A stretch of DNA of 64,000 bases from Agrocybe praecox. Its lineage: Eukaryota > Basidiomycota > Agaricomycetes > Agaricales > Agrocybaceae. Each line of letters opens with the position of its first letter. Within the stretch, counting starts at the first letter, position 1. The translations under genes and the position numbers were made by a program. Location: assembly GCA_964017145.1 (NCBI GenBank), contig OZ024845.1:3038001-3102000 (forward strand), written 5' to 3'. The notes beneath the pieces were generated by a model that was given only the letters and a program-made list of their open reading frames with translations, had not been told where the DNA came from and made no database searches. Below are positions 11,620 to 24,059 of the stretch, piece after piece.

Positions 11620-12560
11620 CTATCTAGCAGCGACAGGATGGAACGGCGCCCTACTCTCCTTCCAACCGACATACTCCTCGATGAGGCTACCATCGGCGGG
11701 CAAGCCCTAGCTCTGGGAGTGATAGAATTGATGGTGGACTCCTGGGATTGAATGAGAACCACAATGTTGCTGAGAACGAGAGAGTTGGGCTCATGATGTG
11801 GTTACAGCGTGCGAGGACGACGGGTTCTAGTGCTACGCTATCAAAGAATGTGTTAACATTGAATTGAGATGATGAACGCAAATACAAACCCATTCGAAGG
11901 GTACCATTGATCCTGAAGTTGTATGTGTTCCATAGGCGAGAATCCCCATACCGGATGACACTCGCATTTGATCTCGAGTTCCGTCCTCAAGGCCTCAACG
12001 CGTACATTGACATTGATGAGATGAGTTATCGTGGAGGAAGAACTGAACTGGGATTGGAAGCAGGAGTTGGGGTTCAAACAGCTCTGAAAGCCTACGAATG
12101 GGTTCTTCGCAACTGGTGGAAAGTAAGCCTCTTAAATGCGATGAGATTGTTTCATAAAACTTACGCGTGATAAAAAAAAAAGCCTTCATGTCGTCCCGAC
12201 GCCTCGACGCATGAATATATTAATTTCTACTTGTTGCATAACAAGCAGGCCCGAATCTTCGATCAACCGACAACGCACAAACGGAGGAGTTTAACGCGAC
12301 CGAGTTCCACCCACATCACAGCCAACACGTCCTATTCTCGTTTGGTGCGCAATTGGACGATGTAGAAGGTGAGAGTTCAGTCCACGCGTTCACGAGCGAT
12401 GGGCACAACATATGGCACACCGTGCCTTGTGCCATCCCTCAATCACTTCGAAATCCCAGCGGCACTGCATACGGGTCCACGGCATAGACAAAGCACCTAC
12501 GATTCAAGAATAAACTGCAACCTCTTTCCAATCAGTCTGTCAAGTAAGGATAACTAGTCA
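11620..12560 (+). repeat. Mosaic repeat family B, copy 1 (3' part)
   Basis: It shares a series of segments with 33300-33780 (same strand) and with 49020-49610 (opposite strand), including GATGAGGCTAC, TTGGAAGCAGGAGTTGGGGT and AAGCCTCTTAAATGCGATG. Its last part (12200-12440) also matches the family C sequence near 49020-49250. No transposase or other protein is recognisable. Confidence 0.7.
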
Positions 12561-13596
12561 TTCCTGCTGAGAATTGATGGTAGGCTTCAGGAGGTATTTA
12601 GGACCACTTTTAAAGCTCTCCCAAAAAGGTTTCCCTGACTCCGTGCGGCAAACATTCAAAATATTCTCAATGGCTGTCACTCAATCAATGCGTCGGACTC
12701 GAAGTGACGGAGGGGCCAACACTGGACTTGTGTTGGCGACCTCAGGAAGAATATCCCTATCGTCACGTGTAGGTCCAAGGTACAGTCCATTGGATCTCCT
12801 TCCCCGTCAATCAGACGCTCTCGAATCTCAAGGCTTGAATATATGAGCGAAATTACGCATGTGTTATTTGGGCTACTGCTCTGACTTTATGACAACATTG
12901 GTGATGATAACAGAATTGCGAATGAGGGGCAGGTGAGTGCTATCTGTTCAACACCTCTTTACTAGATCCCAGACTCCCACATTTTCCACGACGTCATACG
13001 GACAACATGGATCTGGTTTAAAATATGTTAGAGTGCCGGTCGAGCAAAGCAGGGTGCATAACTCACCACCTCGGGAAGGATGATTTAGTACAGACTCCCG
13101 TGCATCACCGGCGCCAACTTTGCGACGCTATACCACCGATACTCTTCCGGTCTCGCTGGTAGACTTAGGTGTTTATGCATTTCGCTCAACACCTACCCAG
13201 TGGTTCCAAATCTGAGAAATTTCTGCGCGGCGGAGGTGGTAAACACTGGAGTCGACGATCGCTTAAACAGAGTTTGAAGCTTTCAGTGGATGTCATCAGG
13301 GGCGAGTTGATACACATATAGGCGTAGAGATCTGGCCCGCGTTTGGTTTCGAGGAAGTCGTCTTCAATGGGTAAATATCAAAGAGGTTTGGTTCATAAGT
13401 AGCTCCAGAGGAGTCTAACTCGCAAATTATGTTGGAAGTTGGTAGTTGTGGTGGAAGGGACAAACTACGGATGATGTAGTCGAATGCGGAAAGACAAAGG
13501 TCACTCACTGTCACTGAGGTGTTACCCACGTTCATCGCCGCAATCAATCCTTGTCTCTTTCGCATTCGTTGCTCGATCCCAAGTATCTCGTATACA
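12561..13596. other. Upstream region of the GTPase gene, no clear gene
   Basis: A 109-codon frame on the minus strand (13296-13625) has an even composition but no recognised domain and overlaps the GTPase start; I do not call it. The remainder looks like decayed repeat. Confidence 0.4.
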
Positions 13597-16500
13597 ATGT
13601 CTGCAGCAGTGATGAGCACTGTCATCTCTCCTGACCGCTATGAAGAAATCCGCCGGACATTTTGGCGCTTCCGTGTTCTCATTATAGGCCGACGCAACTC
13701 GGGCAAAACGACTGTCCTGCAGAGAGTCTGCAACACCACTGAGAAGCCTAAGATAACAAACAAGAAGGGGAAGCATGCAGTAGGCATAGATAATTTTTAC
13801 GCATCTCACAGTTCTCACTGCTTGGTTCTAGATGACGCCGAACGATCACGTCCTTGTGCCGACGATTGAGGTCAGTCTTATCTGTGTGCCCCACGTGGAT
13901 TTGAGCTGAATTGATATTTCAGCGAGGAATACACGAGATCAATGACGAGATGGTCTTTGCAAATAACAAGAAATTCGTGTTTCATGACTCTTGGGGATTC
14001 GAGAGCGGTCAAGTGGATGAGCTCAAAATAGTACAGGATTTTATCAACAGACGTTCACAAGCCTTGGATTTGCATGACCAATTACATGCCATCTGGTACT
14101 GTGCTCGCAGTGTTTCGGGATTAATGATCTCATTATTATTGAAACTAGGTATTGCATTCCGGTCGATAATGCAAGGCCTATAACATTTGCAGAAAAACAG
14201 TTTTTCTCGAAATGCGGAACAGGAAAGGGTGAGCCTGGCATATTGAAATACATTATATGATTATTCATGACTGTACATAGTTCCTGTTGTTGTAATTTTT
14301 ACCAAGATGCACGTCAAAGATAGACAAGAGTGGCAGAAGAACAAGAACAAGCCTGGTGATCAGCTTCGAACTTCTGCAATTGAGCAGGTAGAGATGGGTG
14401 CATGGGCAGAGTTGCAGAAATTAAATTATCCTCCATCAGCAGTGGTCTACCTGGGAGGTAATGTCTGTTTAATGCAAACTGTATCTTTAATATATATGGC
14501 TAAATAGTGGAATTCATAGAAATTAAGCCAGAGAACATCAAGTGTGATGGTCTCATACAAACCACCTTGAATTCCCTGGATGATGAGAAATTATGCCTCT
14601 TATTGGTCTTAACACAGCAGGCAAACTTGGAGAAGTGCATGAAGAATGCATTTGATAGGTATGAATGTTTGGATTTGAAAATATTAGAAACACATAGAAC
14701 ACAGTATTGAACTGGGATTTATTAGATGTATGATGCATGGGGAACCAAGTGATAGAGATATAGATTTTGCAGAAATACTACAATGTTTTCCGTATACAAA
14801 GGTAAGTGATTTTTGAATGTTTTGACTGGAAATGTGTATATTGATTATATATTTTTGAAGGAATATTGGGTGGTAAGATATTTTTAATATTTTTACTTTT
14901 GTGTCTGGCATATAATTTTTTATATGTCTCTGTAATAGACAGTGAGTAGTATTCATTCTTCTTTCCGTCTCTGCAGCATCTTATTTCTCATGTTTATGTT
15001 TTTGTGATAGGCAGTGAGTAGTATTCATTCTTCTTTCTGCATTTGCAGTACCTTATTTCTCCTATTCATGTCTCGGTGATAGAGGGTGAGTAGTATTCAT
15101 TGTTCTTTCTGCCTTGGCAGCAGCTTATTTGTCTTGTTTATGTCTCTATGATAGACAGTAAGTACTATCCATTCTCATTTCTGCTATTGCAGCATCTTAT
15201 TGCTCCTGTTTATGTCTCTGTGAAAGATGGTAAGTAGCATTCTTTCTTCTTTTTGCCTTTGCGGCACCTTATTTCTCCTATTTATGTCTCCGTGATAGGG
15301 GGTGAGTAGTATTCACTCTTTTTTTCTGTCTCTGCAGCACCTTATTTCTCCTATTTATGTTTCTGTAATAGATGGTAAGTAGCATTCATTCTGCTTTTTA
15401 CCTTTGCAGCACCTTATTTCTCCTGTTTATGTCTTGGTGATAGAGGGTGAGTAGCATTTATTTTTATTTCTGCCTCTGCAGGACCTTATTTCTCATGCTT
15501 ATGTTTCTGTAATAGATGGTGAGTAGCATTCATTCTCATTTTTGCCTCTGCAGGACTTTATTTCTCATGTTTATGTCTTTGTGATAGATGGTAAGGCAGA
15601 TTCATTCTTCTTTCTGCCTCTGTAGTATTTTATTTATTCTGTTTTGTTTCTGTAATAGGGGGTCAGTAGCATTCATTGTTTTTTCTGCCTCTGCAGCACC
15701 TTATTTCTCATGTTTATTTCTCTGTCATAGACAGTAAATAGCATTCATTCTTCTGCCTACCTCTGCAGTACCTTATTTCTTTTGTTTATGTCTCTGTGAT
15801 AGGGGGTGAGTAGCATTCACTCTTCTTCCTGTCTCTCCAGCACCTTATTTCTTCCATTTATATCCCTGTAATAGGTGGTGAGTAGTATTCATCCTTCTTT
15901 TTGCCTTTGTAGCACCTTATTTATAATGTTTATGTCTCTGTGATAGGGGGTGAGTAGCATTTATTCTTTTTTCTGCCTCTGCAGCACCTTATTTCTCTGG
16001 TTTATGTCTCTGTAATAGGTGGTGAGTAGTATTCATTCTTCATTCTTCATTTTCAACGTCTTATTTGTTGTGTTTATGTCTCTGTAACAGGTGGTGAGTA
16101 GCATTCATTCTTTTTTTTGCATCAGCAGCACCTTATTTCTCATGCTTATGTCTCTCTGATAGAGGGTGAGTAGCATTCATTCTTCTTTTTACCTTTGCAA
16201 CATCTTATTTCTCCTGTTTATGTATCTGTCATAGACAGTAAGTACCATTCATTCTTATTTCTGCCTCTGCAGCACCTTATTTGTCCTGTTTATGTTTCTG
16301 TGATAGCAGGTGAATAGCATTCATTGTTCTTTCTGCCTTTGCAGTGCCTTATTTGTCCTGTTTATGTCTTTGCGATAGATGGTAAGTAGCATTTATTCTT
16401 CTTTCTGCATTTGTAGTACCTTATTTCTCCTGTTTATGTCTCTGCAATAGAGGGTGGGTAGCATTCATTCTTATTTCTGCCTCTGCAGCACCTCATTTCT

Positions 16501-18915
16501 TATGCTTATGTCTCTGTAATAGCTGGTGAGTAGCATGCTTTTTTTTCTTTCTGCTTTTGCAGTACCTTATTTCTTCTGTTTATGTCTTTGTGATAGACAG
16601 TAAGTAGCATTCATTCTTATTTCTGCCTTTGCAACACCTGATTTCTTCTGTTTATGTCTATGCGATAGAGTGTGCATCAGGAAACACACACTTTGCTCTG
16701 GCTGGCTTTGGGATGCTCTGTGTGGCTTTGCCAGTGATTGGCTGCATATTTGGGTCTGAATCTTTTTCTGTAAACAGAAAACTACGTTATTGGGTTATTC
16801 AAACAAAAATAATGTGTTTATGTAATCTATTTCATTTTATATAAATCTAATGATGTTTTATATCAAACAAGAGCCAAGTTATTACATAATTATATAATTT
16901 TTATGTAAAACACTCAGAAATATTTATTTCTAGTCTCATACAAAATTTCAGACCCAGATCTGCAGCCAATCACTGGCAAAGCCACACAGAGCATCCCAAA
17001 GCCAGCCTGAGCAAAGTGTGTGTTTCCTGATGTGAGCAGTATTCATTCTTCTTTCTCCCTCTGTAGCACCTCATTTATCCTGTTTATGTCTCTGTGATAG
17101 ATGGTAAGTAGCATTCATTCTTATTTCTGTCTCTGCAGCACCTTATTTCTTCTGTTTATGTTTCTGTGATAGAGAGTAGGTAGCATTCATTCTTCTTTCT
17201 GCCTTTGGAGTTTCTTATTTCTCTTGTTTATATCTCTGTGATAGAGTGTGAGTTACATTCTTTCTTCCTTCTGCCTTTGCAGCACCTTATTTCTTTTGTT
17301 TATGTCTCTGTGATAGATGGTGAGTAGCATTCATTCTCATTCCTGCCTTTGCAGCATCTTATTGCTCCTGTTTATGTCTCTGTGAAAGATGGTAAGTAGC
17401 ATACATTTTTCTTTCTGCCTTTGCAACAGCTTATTTCTCATGTTTACATCTCTGTGATAGACAGTAAGTAGCATTTATTCTTCTCTGCCTCAGCAGTATC
17501 TTATATCCCCTGTTTATGTCTCTATGATAGGGGGTCAGTAGCATTCATTCTTCTTTCTACCTCTGAAGCCTCTTATTTTCTCCCATTTATGTCCCTGTAA
17601 TAGAGGGTGAGTAGCATTCATTCTTCTTTCTGCCTTGGCTGCATCTTATTTTCCCTGTTTATGTCTCTGTGATAGATGGTGAGTATTATATTATTCATTC
17701 TTCTTTCTGTCTCCATAGCACCTTATTTCTCATGTTTATGTCTCTGTGATAGATGGTAAGTAGCATTCATTTTTCTTTCTGCCTCTGCAGCACCTTATTT
17801 CTCCTGTTTATGTCTTTGTGGTAGGAGGTAAGTACCATTCATTCTTCTTTCTGCCTTTGTAGCACCTTATTTCTCTATGCCACAATTCCCTTATCACAGA
17901 GTGTATGTACCATTTATTTATTTTTTCTCTTTATTATTAAAGCTTTTACTTTATATGTTTCCAGCAAAAATTGGCAACTGAAATTCAACTTGCTACTCAA
18001 CTCAAAGTAATTTCCTGCTTTTTTTTATGTCAAAACTTGTTTGATTTAATTTTTTCATTATTATGATTAGTTCCATGCTTTATTTACTTTGGTTAAAACA
18101 CAATTACTGTGCTCAATCATGTTTGCTTTTAATTTTCAAATATTTGAATGTGATTTAACATATTTGTTTTAGGCTTCATATTATGTGCAGAACACATTTT
18201 TTATTTATTCAATACACACCAAGAAATTTCATTGTCTACTTATTTTTTGCACACCTTGGGACTTTACAAACACAGTGTTCATTCACAAATCTTGAATGCT
18301 GTTTCTATTGCAGTATTGTCCAAGAGTGGTGAGCCATTTTATTAATCAAAAGTTCTGCTTTGCTAATCAAGCCTATTTTCAGCACCAATTAACTCTCAAG
18401 ATTTTCTCCAAAACCATATATCTACCAATTTGGCTATTCCAGTAGCACCAGTTGACACACAAGTATTGGGGGAAAAGAAAAACAAGCCTCAAAAAATCAT
18501 ACAGAAGCTGGGAATGTTATTTAAGCCACATGGTATGTAAATTTATTATATTTAAACATCCTTAAAATCCAGCATTTAATTAATGTCATTTTCCAGCCAA
18601 GCAATCAACTTCTGCACTTGAGTCCTTACCAGCTGCAGATGTCCAGCACATCATTCCTACCATGCCTTCAGAGTCCAACCAAGAGGCCACTAATGCACTT
18701 GAATCAAGTGATTTTGAAACATTAAAAGATGCTATTTGGAAGATCATACTAGACCACCGCCTTTGTATGTTATTTTTTTTATACAGTATTTATTTAACTA
18801 ATTTATACTTTTTTTCTTAGCTCTTGACGGCCTTCTTGAGGAAATTCAAGCAGCAAAGGCTGTTGCTGTTGCTGAGCCTGGTGGTGAAGAAGAATCAATC
18901 AGTGACTCTGTCTAA
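13597..18915 (+). CDS. G-domain (TRAFAC/AIG1-like) GTPase family protein with a giant repeat-filled intron
   Basis: Exons that keep phase: 13597-13779, 13832-13870, 13923-14095, 14149-14228, 14281-14457, 14508-14658, 14705-14801, 17965-18006, then 18383-18532, 18597-18764 and 18821-18915 (TAA). Sequence around 18007-18382 holds one or two small exons I cannot fix; 18191-18233 plus the 15 nt TATTGTCCAAGAGTG before GTGAGC is one phase-consistent solution. The P-loop GRRNSGKTT is at residues 31-39, followed by DSWG (96-99, the switch II DxxG position) and FTKMH (165-169) at the NKxD position, where the usual Asp is His, so guanine specificity may be weakened. I chose ATG 13597; a second ATG is at 13612. 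Such G-domain proteins are expanded in Agaricomycetes; their role is unknown. The C-terminus is acidic and ends EEESISDSV. Intron 14802-17964 (3163 bp) carries a 72-bp tandem array. Confidence 0.8.
14925..17900 (+). repeat. 72-bp tandem array of splice-site-bearing units (about 36 copies)
   Basis: The unit is close to GTGAGTAGCATTCATTCTTC, a T-rich tract ending CTGCAG, then CACCTTATTTCTCCTG and TTATGTCTCTGTGATAG, then three variable nucleotides before the next GTGAGT. I count 24 units before a MITE, one unit split by it and 11 after. Every unit keeps a GT donor, a polypyrimidine tract and two possible AG acceptors (CTGCAG and GATAG). Exactly three nucleotides lie between GATAG and the donor in every unit I checked, and none of these triplets is a stop codon. 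The flanking coding exons are both phase 0, so the whole array can leave as one intron. It is not a CRISPR array: there are no unique spacers. Confidence 0.9.
16675..17032. mobile_element. 358-bp MITE with about 87-bp terminal inverted repeats, inside the 72-bp array
   Basis: Both ends read CATCAGGAAACACACACTTT inward and continue as an inverted repeat of about 87 bp with three or so mismatches. The centre is AT-rich. The dinucleotide TG flanks both sides (16673-16674 and 17033-17034), and joining the flanks restores a normal array unit. There is no coding capacity; I do not assign a superfamily. Confidence 0.85.
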
Positions 18916-19643
18916 AGGCCAACAAACAACAAACAAAATAAAAAGTACTAAAAGCCAACTTCAAGAATTCAAGTTATCCATGCTTCGGACCCCGGTGATT
19001 CAAACTTCTTCTCCCTATCCCCGAAAACTGGAAAAAAAAAAAAAAAAAACACATCTATGCGACTTGGTCATTCTACATATGTACAACAATGGAACTTGAA
19101 ATTGAATGAATTGTGACATCACCTACCTGCTACCAATTGACAGATTTGAATTCCTGATTTACGGCAAGAAATGTGATGATCCCTGCTCATTGATTATCAA
19201 TTCAAAAATTGTAGCAAGTCATGCTAATAAATTCGTGGCGCACTGGGCAGCTGGGCTGGGCTTAACATACCTCCAACCAACCTCCAACTAAGAGTAAAAA
19301 GTCCATCGTAAATCCATTTACTCGAGAAGGATATGTACACACATACAGATGATGCCAACAACAGCATACATACTCAGTGACAAAATTAAAAATGTAAATG
19401 CCAGTAATAAGAACTTGTCCTCTACAAAGGACTAGAAATATCCAACGAAAAACAAAAGTTCTATCAAAAGTTGTTTACTCGCGAAGGATATGTACGCACA
19501 TACGGATGATATGGATGACATACGTACAAAGTACATACACATACTAAAACAAGTGAGTGGGTAGAGGTAAAGACCACTCGGGGTCGGGTTGAGTTCGGTC
19601 GGGTAGATAATACTAGGTAAAAAAAGGGATGTATAACCAAATA
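18916..19643. other. 3' flank of the GTPase gene with a 37-bp direct repeat
   Basis: An 18-nt A run lies at about 19032-19049. A 37-bp sequence starting TTTACTCG and containing GAAGGATATGTAC occurs at 19317-19353 and again at 19474-19510 with four differences. No gene is recognised. Confidence 0.5.
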
Positions 19644-20625
19644 TCATCCATCAATCTGTCTGTCCGCTTTGTACTCGCTCATTGTTTCCCTACTTACCTG
19701 CGACTGCATGCGACCCATATTGCATATTGACAAGTGACAGACCTGCCCACTCGGAGCCAAGCAGAAGGAAAGTAGGAGTAAATCACTACGTACACAGCAC
19801 ATGCATACTAGATAGTAGATACCGCCAGTACCATAATATACCACGCGACATCGTGTCCAAAAAACCGACTCATTCTCATTTACAGGAAGAGTCCCGCAAC
19901 GCTCGTCAACCGCAGCGCCACCGAGGATAGCCAACACAAGTGTGATGACGAAACCCTTAGGAGCAGCAGACTTGGCATTGCTGCCCGTCTTGGGGTAAGG
20001 GAACATCTTGCTCGCGTTCGTCTCGAGGAACATGTTCCCCGCGGGAAATTCTGGCATTGGCCGATAGCTTCCAACTGTATGTGTTGTAAAGGACGACAGA
20101 TTAATGCAATGATTTTGTACCAGTGGCACCCCACAGAAGGCGCATAGTGACGCCCAGCACATCCTTGATGATCTGACGCGTCTAACCTAGCTCAGCGACG
20201 AGCTCAGCCTTGGTGAGAGACGTAAGAGCCTAGAAAAAGACATGAGAGTTTGTGAAGAAAAGCAAGAAGAATACGAACATACTTTGCTGTGCGACCAGGT
20301 GCGTATACTAATCTCAGGGCCGGTCATGTACTCTTCGATGAGCAGCTGGGATCCCTGCGTGATATGGGATCCGACGATGAAGAACGTGGCTGACAAAGTC
20401 TTCTCCTTGAGGAAGTTGAGGGGTTGGTGAGAATCACCAACGCCGCATTTTGTCGCATGAATGTGGCACTGTATCGAGAAGGACCGTCATTGAAGCTTTT
20501 TCGAAAGAGGGAGGGTTTAATGAAAATGAGTACTAGCGTATATATGTATGTACTTACTTGACACCCCAAGTGAACATATCTGGACAAGCAGTGATACCTT
20601 CTAGTTCCTTCATCCACTCCTAAAC
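19644..20625 (-). pseudogene. Chitin deacetylase (polysaccharide deacetylase, CE4) pseudogene
   Basis: The minus strand shows exon pieces in family order: MKELEGITACPDMFTWGV near 20610-20560, then SATFFIVGSHITQGSQLLIE and ISIRTWSHS near 20395-20290, then ALTSLTKAELVAELG near 20230-20185, then TRQIIKDVLGVTM. These fit the deacetylase core, in which H-S/T-W-S-H binds the metal; here only the WSHS half is kept. A stop (TAG, 20184-20182) replaces the expected Trp after VAELG. The RPPYGD region and everything up to the C-terminal tail is deleted. The tail NMFLETNASKMFPYPKTG plus a hydrophobic GPI-anchor-like end follows after a frameshift at about 20040. The normal enzyme deacetylates cell-wall chitin at the cell surface; this copy is dead. 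Confidence 0.85.
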
Positions 20626-21690
20626 CTGCGGGAATCTAAAGAACAGTAGTAAAAGCTTGTCAGGGATCTTTCGGAACTTTGTAGCCAGCTGACTTACCAA
20701 TGAGACGAATGTTGTCAACCTAAGGGTATGAGCTTGAGCCAGCAATGATTAGACAAAGAAAATGAGTTTCCGAGAAACACAAAGACACATACACACACTG
20801 TCTGCTGAAAGAGGAGGTGCCTCGCAAATGGGAGGTTGTGGATCGGGGGTGTATGTAGTAGCGGCCGACTTTTCCGATTTGGTAGGTATTCCAGAGCTAA
20901 TGACAAACAGGGGGAACACTAGGGCCAGTTGCTGCTGGTATGGAGGTCGCTATGAGTCCAGCGGGGGCTACAGAAGCAGCACTGCTGCCAGGGGATGTGG
21001 AAGAAGCCACAGCAGCTAAGTCAGCTGCATTTGTCGCCTGGCTGGGCTTTATCATCGATGAGATGATGTGCTGGAGTGCAGGGACAACGTCGAGCAGTCT
21101 CTGCACTTTCAAAGTTTGTGTAAGTAAGTATTTTTAGAAAAAAGAGAGCAAGTGGCAGCGTACCTCATTTCACCGTCTCTCCTTACTGAACCTCTTCCGT
21201 GGAGTACTCAAGGCATTGCCTGTCATTGTCGAACCCGGCAACACAAAATTGAAACACAAAAGCACTCAGTACTCAGTGCTTGTCGGAGCGTCGGGAAGTC
21301 AATCAGTCACGCACAACATCAATATTCAATCCTATTTAAATATTAAATGTTCGCACATCTTCCTCGATTCATATGCCTTGTTTTCTCAATCTTTCGTGGC
21401 AAATATCTTGCTACGATGCACACCTTGAAACAAACTTGAAGCATGAGCGCCACGAAGTTGTTGCCGTCGAATTGGCAATACCCGACAAACACTTCGTCAA
21501 TGAGACGTCCCACCCTTGATCTCACCGTCGGTCTCTACTTTCTAGACCACACTAAGTAACTGTCATTCTTATTCGAGGGAAGCAGGGGAAACAACACGTT
21601 GAATTCGATATACACAAAGTTTCGTAGCGAATGGACTCGTTACGCCGCGATTTCCAGTCATTGTCGGCAAAGGAATGGAGATGGTGGCAT
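20626..21690. other. Stretch without a recognisable gene
   Basis: An Ala- and Ser-rich frame of 71 codons on the minus strand (20897-21112) and a matching frame on the plus strand have no recognised domain. They may include decayed 5' parts of the deacetylase relic, but no family motif supports this. Confidence 0.35.
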
Positions 21691-23600
21691 ACCAGCGACC
21701 CCCCACCTATTCTTTAACCTCCATCAACTCACATCCCAATATACCTCATTCACCATTCGCTTGATGTTCCTTGTATAACACCCCAATCGAGCTTTTTTTT
21801 TTTTAGCATCTTCTGGATACGCGACGAATTCAGGTGCTCGTCGGGGTGTTGAGACATCATTCCCAATGCCTCGAACCATATCCCACTCGGTTTCTCCTTC
21901 CTTCGTGCTTTGAACCCTTTGACTTCCATCAAGCCCAGTTCTGGCCAAGCGATGCGTCGAACTCGAACTCGCTCATATGCGCCAGGAATCCCACTCATTG
22001 TCGGCATAGAGAATCATGAAATGCAGATTTGCGTGTCGGTTTTGCCATCGCACGGTCGCTACTGACTGTTAATTTCAACCGCATCGACTCGGAGCAAAGA
22101 TGCCCATCATTCCGTTCCGCCTTTCGCTCTCTTGAACGCATCGTCTCGCTCTCGGTGTCATCACCCTTGACCTTTGTATATCAGTGGGATCACCACGTCT
22201 CCTTGTCGCACTCACTATCGTCCAAATGGCCGGTCATTGTCATCCCTCCACAGCTCATTTGCGCGTAGTTCAAATGGTGGTTCCCTTTGGTAGTGGGAAG
22301 TGGGCGCTGAAGGTGGACGTAGAAGGTTAATGTGGTCCTGAAACTGACGTGAGTGGGTTTTTTCTGGAACGAGTGGATAGGAAACTCACGAATTAGTTGA
22401 ATCTCAGGCTCCTCCATGTTCGATAATTGTCAATTGGACTCTGGAGACGGCAGACTTGGCCATGCGACGTTCGAATCCCACCTGCTCAGATGACGACTTG
22501 AATACTCGTTTGGCATCGTATCGACTCAACAACATTCAATTCATTATTCATCTACGCTCCGAACTCCGTTCCATCCACTATTCAACACGTCCTGGCCATT
22601 CATCAACACGCCGTCCCACTTCATTGCCATGCACTTCAAGAATATCGTGCCGAGCTGAGCTGGTGTGCATTCGACAACCTGTGGTGGAACATGCGACCTC
22701 GATTTTACCGTCGTTTCGCGTCAAGGAATCTGTTGGCTACGCTCAGAATGACATCGATACTGGGATGAAAATGGATAGAGAAGAGAAAAGTGTGTTTGGA
22801 GGGGTTTTGGGGTGCTGGATCAGTAGTGTATGCCCCCGACAAGCAGACTGCTGGCTACACCTGAAATCGATTTTTTCTCAAAGGAGCAGAGATGGGAAGT
22901 GCTTTTGGGATAGCTAAGAAACACGGATTCGGCGGCGGCGTTCGGTTTAGATCGAGCTGGCTGGTCATGTCACATCGAGATTGAGATTGACTAGGAAGGA
23001 ATACACCTCAGGAATGAATGAACCTGTAAGTCTTTCATTGCTTGCGTTTCGAAGACTGCCCCAGTACTAACCATTTCAGACATTCGTAGATTCATTCCTT
23101 ATCATGCTGAAGGGTTCATTACTAAACACCTCTCAGTACACAAAAACGCCCACCAATTTCGAGAGCGAAACGATGGAGAGGGCGTCTGCTAGCGAAGGGC
23201 AAGGTGGGATAGACAGAGTAACCGACTTGTCTTCCTACCGAGTTGACCGAGGATTGGGGTTCAACGTCAACGTTCACGCACTATTCAATAAATCCAGAAT
23301 GTGTGAGACCATCCACATTCAATGATAGGTCACGACAAAATCTTACATTTGGTCCTCGACGTCCAACGGGTCCATGGTTTCATCCTGCTCTCTTCGCCGA
23401 CTGTTCAACCTCATGGACAATGCCTTCAACACAACCACCTCTCCTTCTGTCTTTCTGGCATTTTTTGCCATTCCTTCCGCATCATGCCTATTGATATCGA
23501 CTCTGTTTCATGTGACCTCCTTGTAAACTGCCTCGGTCTATTAGGTCCATTACCCGTCCGCGTCAAGTGTCGTGCTCTCCTTGGATCGGCGTTTTCTGGA
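21690..23600 (-). repeat. Degenerate copies of mosaic repeat family C
   Basis: Segments such as CACCTCTCCTTCTGTCTTTC near 23440 and the CTCCGAACTCCGTTCCATCC area near 22555 match, in reverse, the repeats at 37.6-38.2 kb and, directly, those at 48.9-49.0 kb. Divergence is high and borders are unclear. A 153-codon frame at 22456-22917 has no recognised domain. Confidence 0.5.
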
Positions 23601-24059
23601 CGATCTTTCCTTTTCGTTGATTTTTATTTTTTCTTCCTGTGGGTGTTTGATAATGGATACTTATTCCGGGCGCAACAATAAGAACAAACGGCGCTCAACT
23701 GCTCAACAGGTTGAGGAGCAAAAGGGACAAATGCTCCTTTCCGAGGAAGAATGCGCAGTGAGTATACAAGCCTTTTGCTTTCTTTCTTTTTTCCATTCGT
23801 TAACCAGGTTATATTGACGCTTTCCTTTCTCATTTATCAGGAACTGCATTCTACGCTCCTGCCCTCTATCATTATCTAAGGCTATCTTGGCTTCTCCCTG
23901 GTTAGTTGTCTGTGCCGACGCTCTGGGTAGGACTTGGGGAGCAGCCAACTCTGATCAACACCGGGTCAACTATATCATATAAATTGTCTTTTGCGTCCTG
24001 AAATATATACAGTTTCTGGCTCTCGGAAATTTTCAAAAAGCACAGGGCGAGACTAAGTT

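Noticed and set aside
13296..13625. 109-codon minus-strand frame opposite the GTPase start
   Set aside because: No recognised domain, no supporting exon structure, and overlap with the GTPase first exon.
14925..17900. CRISPR-like regular array
   Set aside because: The whole 72-bp unit is repeated with no unique spacers, it lies in a eukaryotic intron, and the units carry splice signals.
20897..21137. Ala/Ser-rich frames on both strands as the 5' end of the chitin deacetylase
   Set aside because: No family motif and no splice link to the recognisable part.
22456..22500. Possible tRNA (GTTCGAATCCC B-box match near 22471)
   Set aside because: No acceptable A box at the right distance and no pairing stems; probably chance within degenerate repeat.
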